Positions 5,030-5,232 of a stretch of 5,232 nt of DNA are shown here, piece after piece. Numbering within the stretch: position 1 is the stretch's first letter; every line of letters begins with the position of its first letter. Position numbers and translations under genes: made by a program. The notes beneath the pieces were generated by a model that did not search any database, was not told where the DNA came from, and was given only the letters and a program-made list of their open reading frames with translations. Source of the DNA: a bacterium (GTDB lineage: Bacteria; Planctomycetota; J058; JAJDCP01); contig JAUIEM010000533.1 in the NCBI GenBank assembly GCA_030428695.1, forward strand, positions 1 to 5,232, given 5' to 3'.

Positions 5030-5215
5030 GCTCGGGATGATCTTGGTGTACTTGCGCTTGATCAGGTCCTTGAGCCGGCCCTTGTAGTAGAGGTTGCGCT
5101 GCGCGTCGATGGTGACGAGGGGGATGACGATGACGCATTGCGCCCGGAGCGCGCCGGCATCGTTACCGAGCGTGATCTCCTGCGCGCCATCGACCGGGAT
5201 CCGGACTCTGCATTG
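5030..5215 (-). pseudogene. Upstream in-frame remnant of the synthetase-like gene
   Basis: This is the open stretch between the in-frame TGA at 5216-5218 and the GTG at 5029. From about 5119 down to 5030 it encodes recognisable synthetase hinge sequence (VTIDAQRNLYYKGRLKDLI, then KRKYTKIIPS). Beyond 5120 the translation (ITLGNDAGALRAQCVIVIPL) no longer matches the TGD-containing segment expected there. The loss of similarity marks a likely recombination junction, frameshift or assembly error near 5120. No standard start codon is present, so this part is either untranslated or read from a non-standard start. Confidence 0.45.
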
Positions 5216-5232
5216 TCACTGGGCCTAGGCGG

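Overview
This is a very GC-rich stretch (roughly 70% by eye) with dense coding on both strands. It suits an uncultured, Myxococcota- or Deltaproteobacteria-like soil or marine bacterium with hopanoid synthesis and much acyl-CoA chemistry. That placement is an inference from gene content and base composition, not a phylogenetic result. The odd length and the two in-frame stop codons at the right edge suggest a complete short metagenomic contig whose ends may be less reliable.

Layout. (1) 1-389, minus strand: the N-terminal ~129 codons of a squalene-hopene cyclase, cut by the left edge. An AT-richer 178-bp gap upstream carries a good sigma-70-type promoter pointing at it. (2) 568-1425, minus strand: a membrane-anchored DUF547 protein. 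(3) 1426-1675: a divergent intergenic region, three quarters filled by a composite repeat. It has two perfect 46-bp direct repeats flanking two strong hairpins, and the second hairpin contains a degenerate third unit. (4) 1676-3981, plus strand: two acyl-CoA dehydrogenase subunits overlapping by ATGA. The first keeps the catalytic glutamate and substrate loop; the second lacks both. Together they look like an alpha2beta2-type heteromeric enzyme, as known for steroid and other bulky acyl-CoA substrates. (5) 3982-4016: a short stop-to-stop gap with a GC hairpin. (6) 4017 to about 5120, minus strand: a two-gene unit. The upstream gene is the C-terminal lid domain of an acyl-CoA synthetase without its large adenylation domain. 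It has lost the A10 lysine and gained a long Arg/Asp-rich tandem-repeat tail. The downstream gene encodes a 91-residue protein with a coiled coil and a C-terminus resembling phage or VgrG spike tips.

How the genes may relate. The cyclase makes hopanoids, and the dehydrogenase pair would perform an alpha,beta-desaturation step of beta-oxidation on a CoA thioester. A working CoA ligase would supply that substrate, but the ligase-like gene here appears catalytically dead, so it is probably a remnant or a repurposed domain. The least ordinary parts are the composite repeat at 1433-1622 and the decapitated-ligase, repeat-tail and spike-like cluster at 4017-5120. I found no RNA genes, CRISPR array or insertion-sequence transposase.
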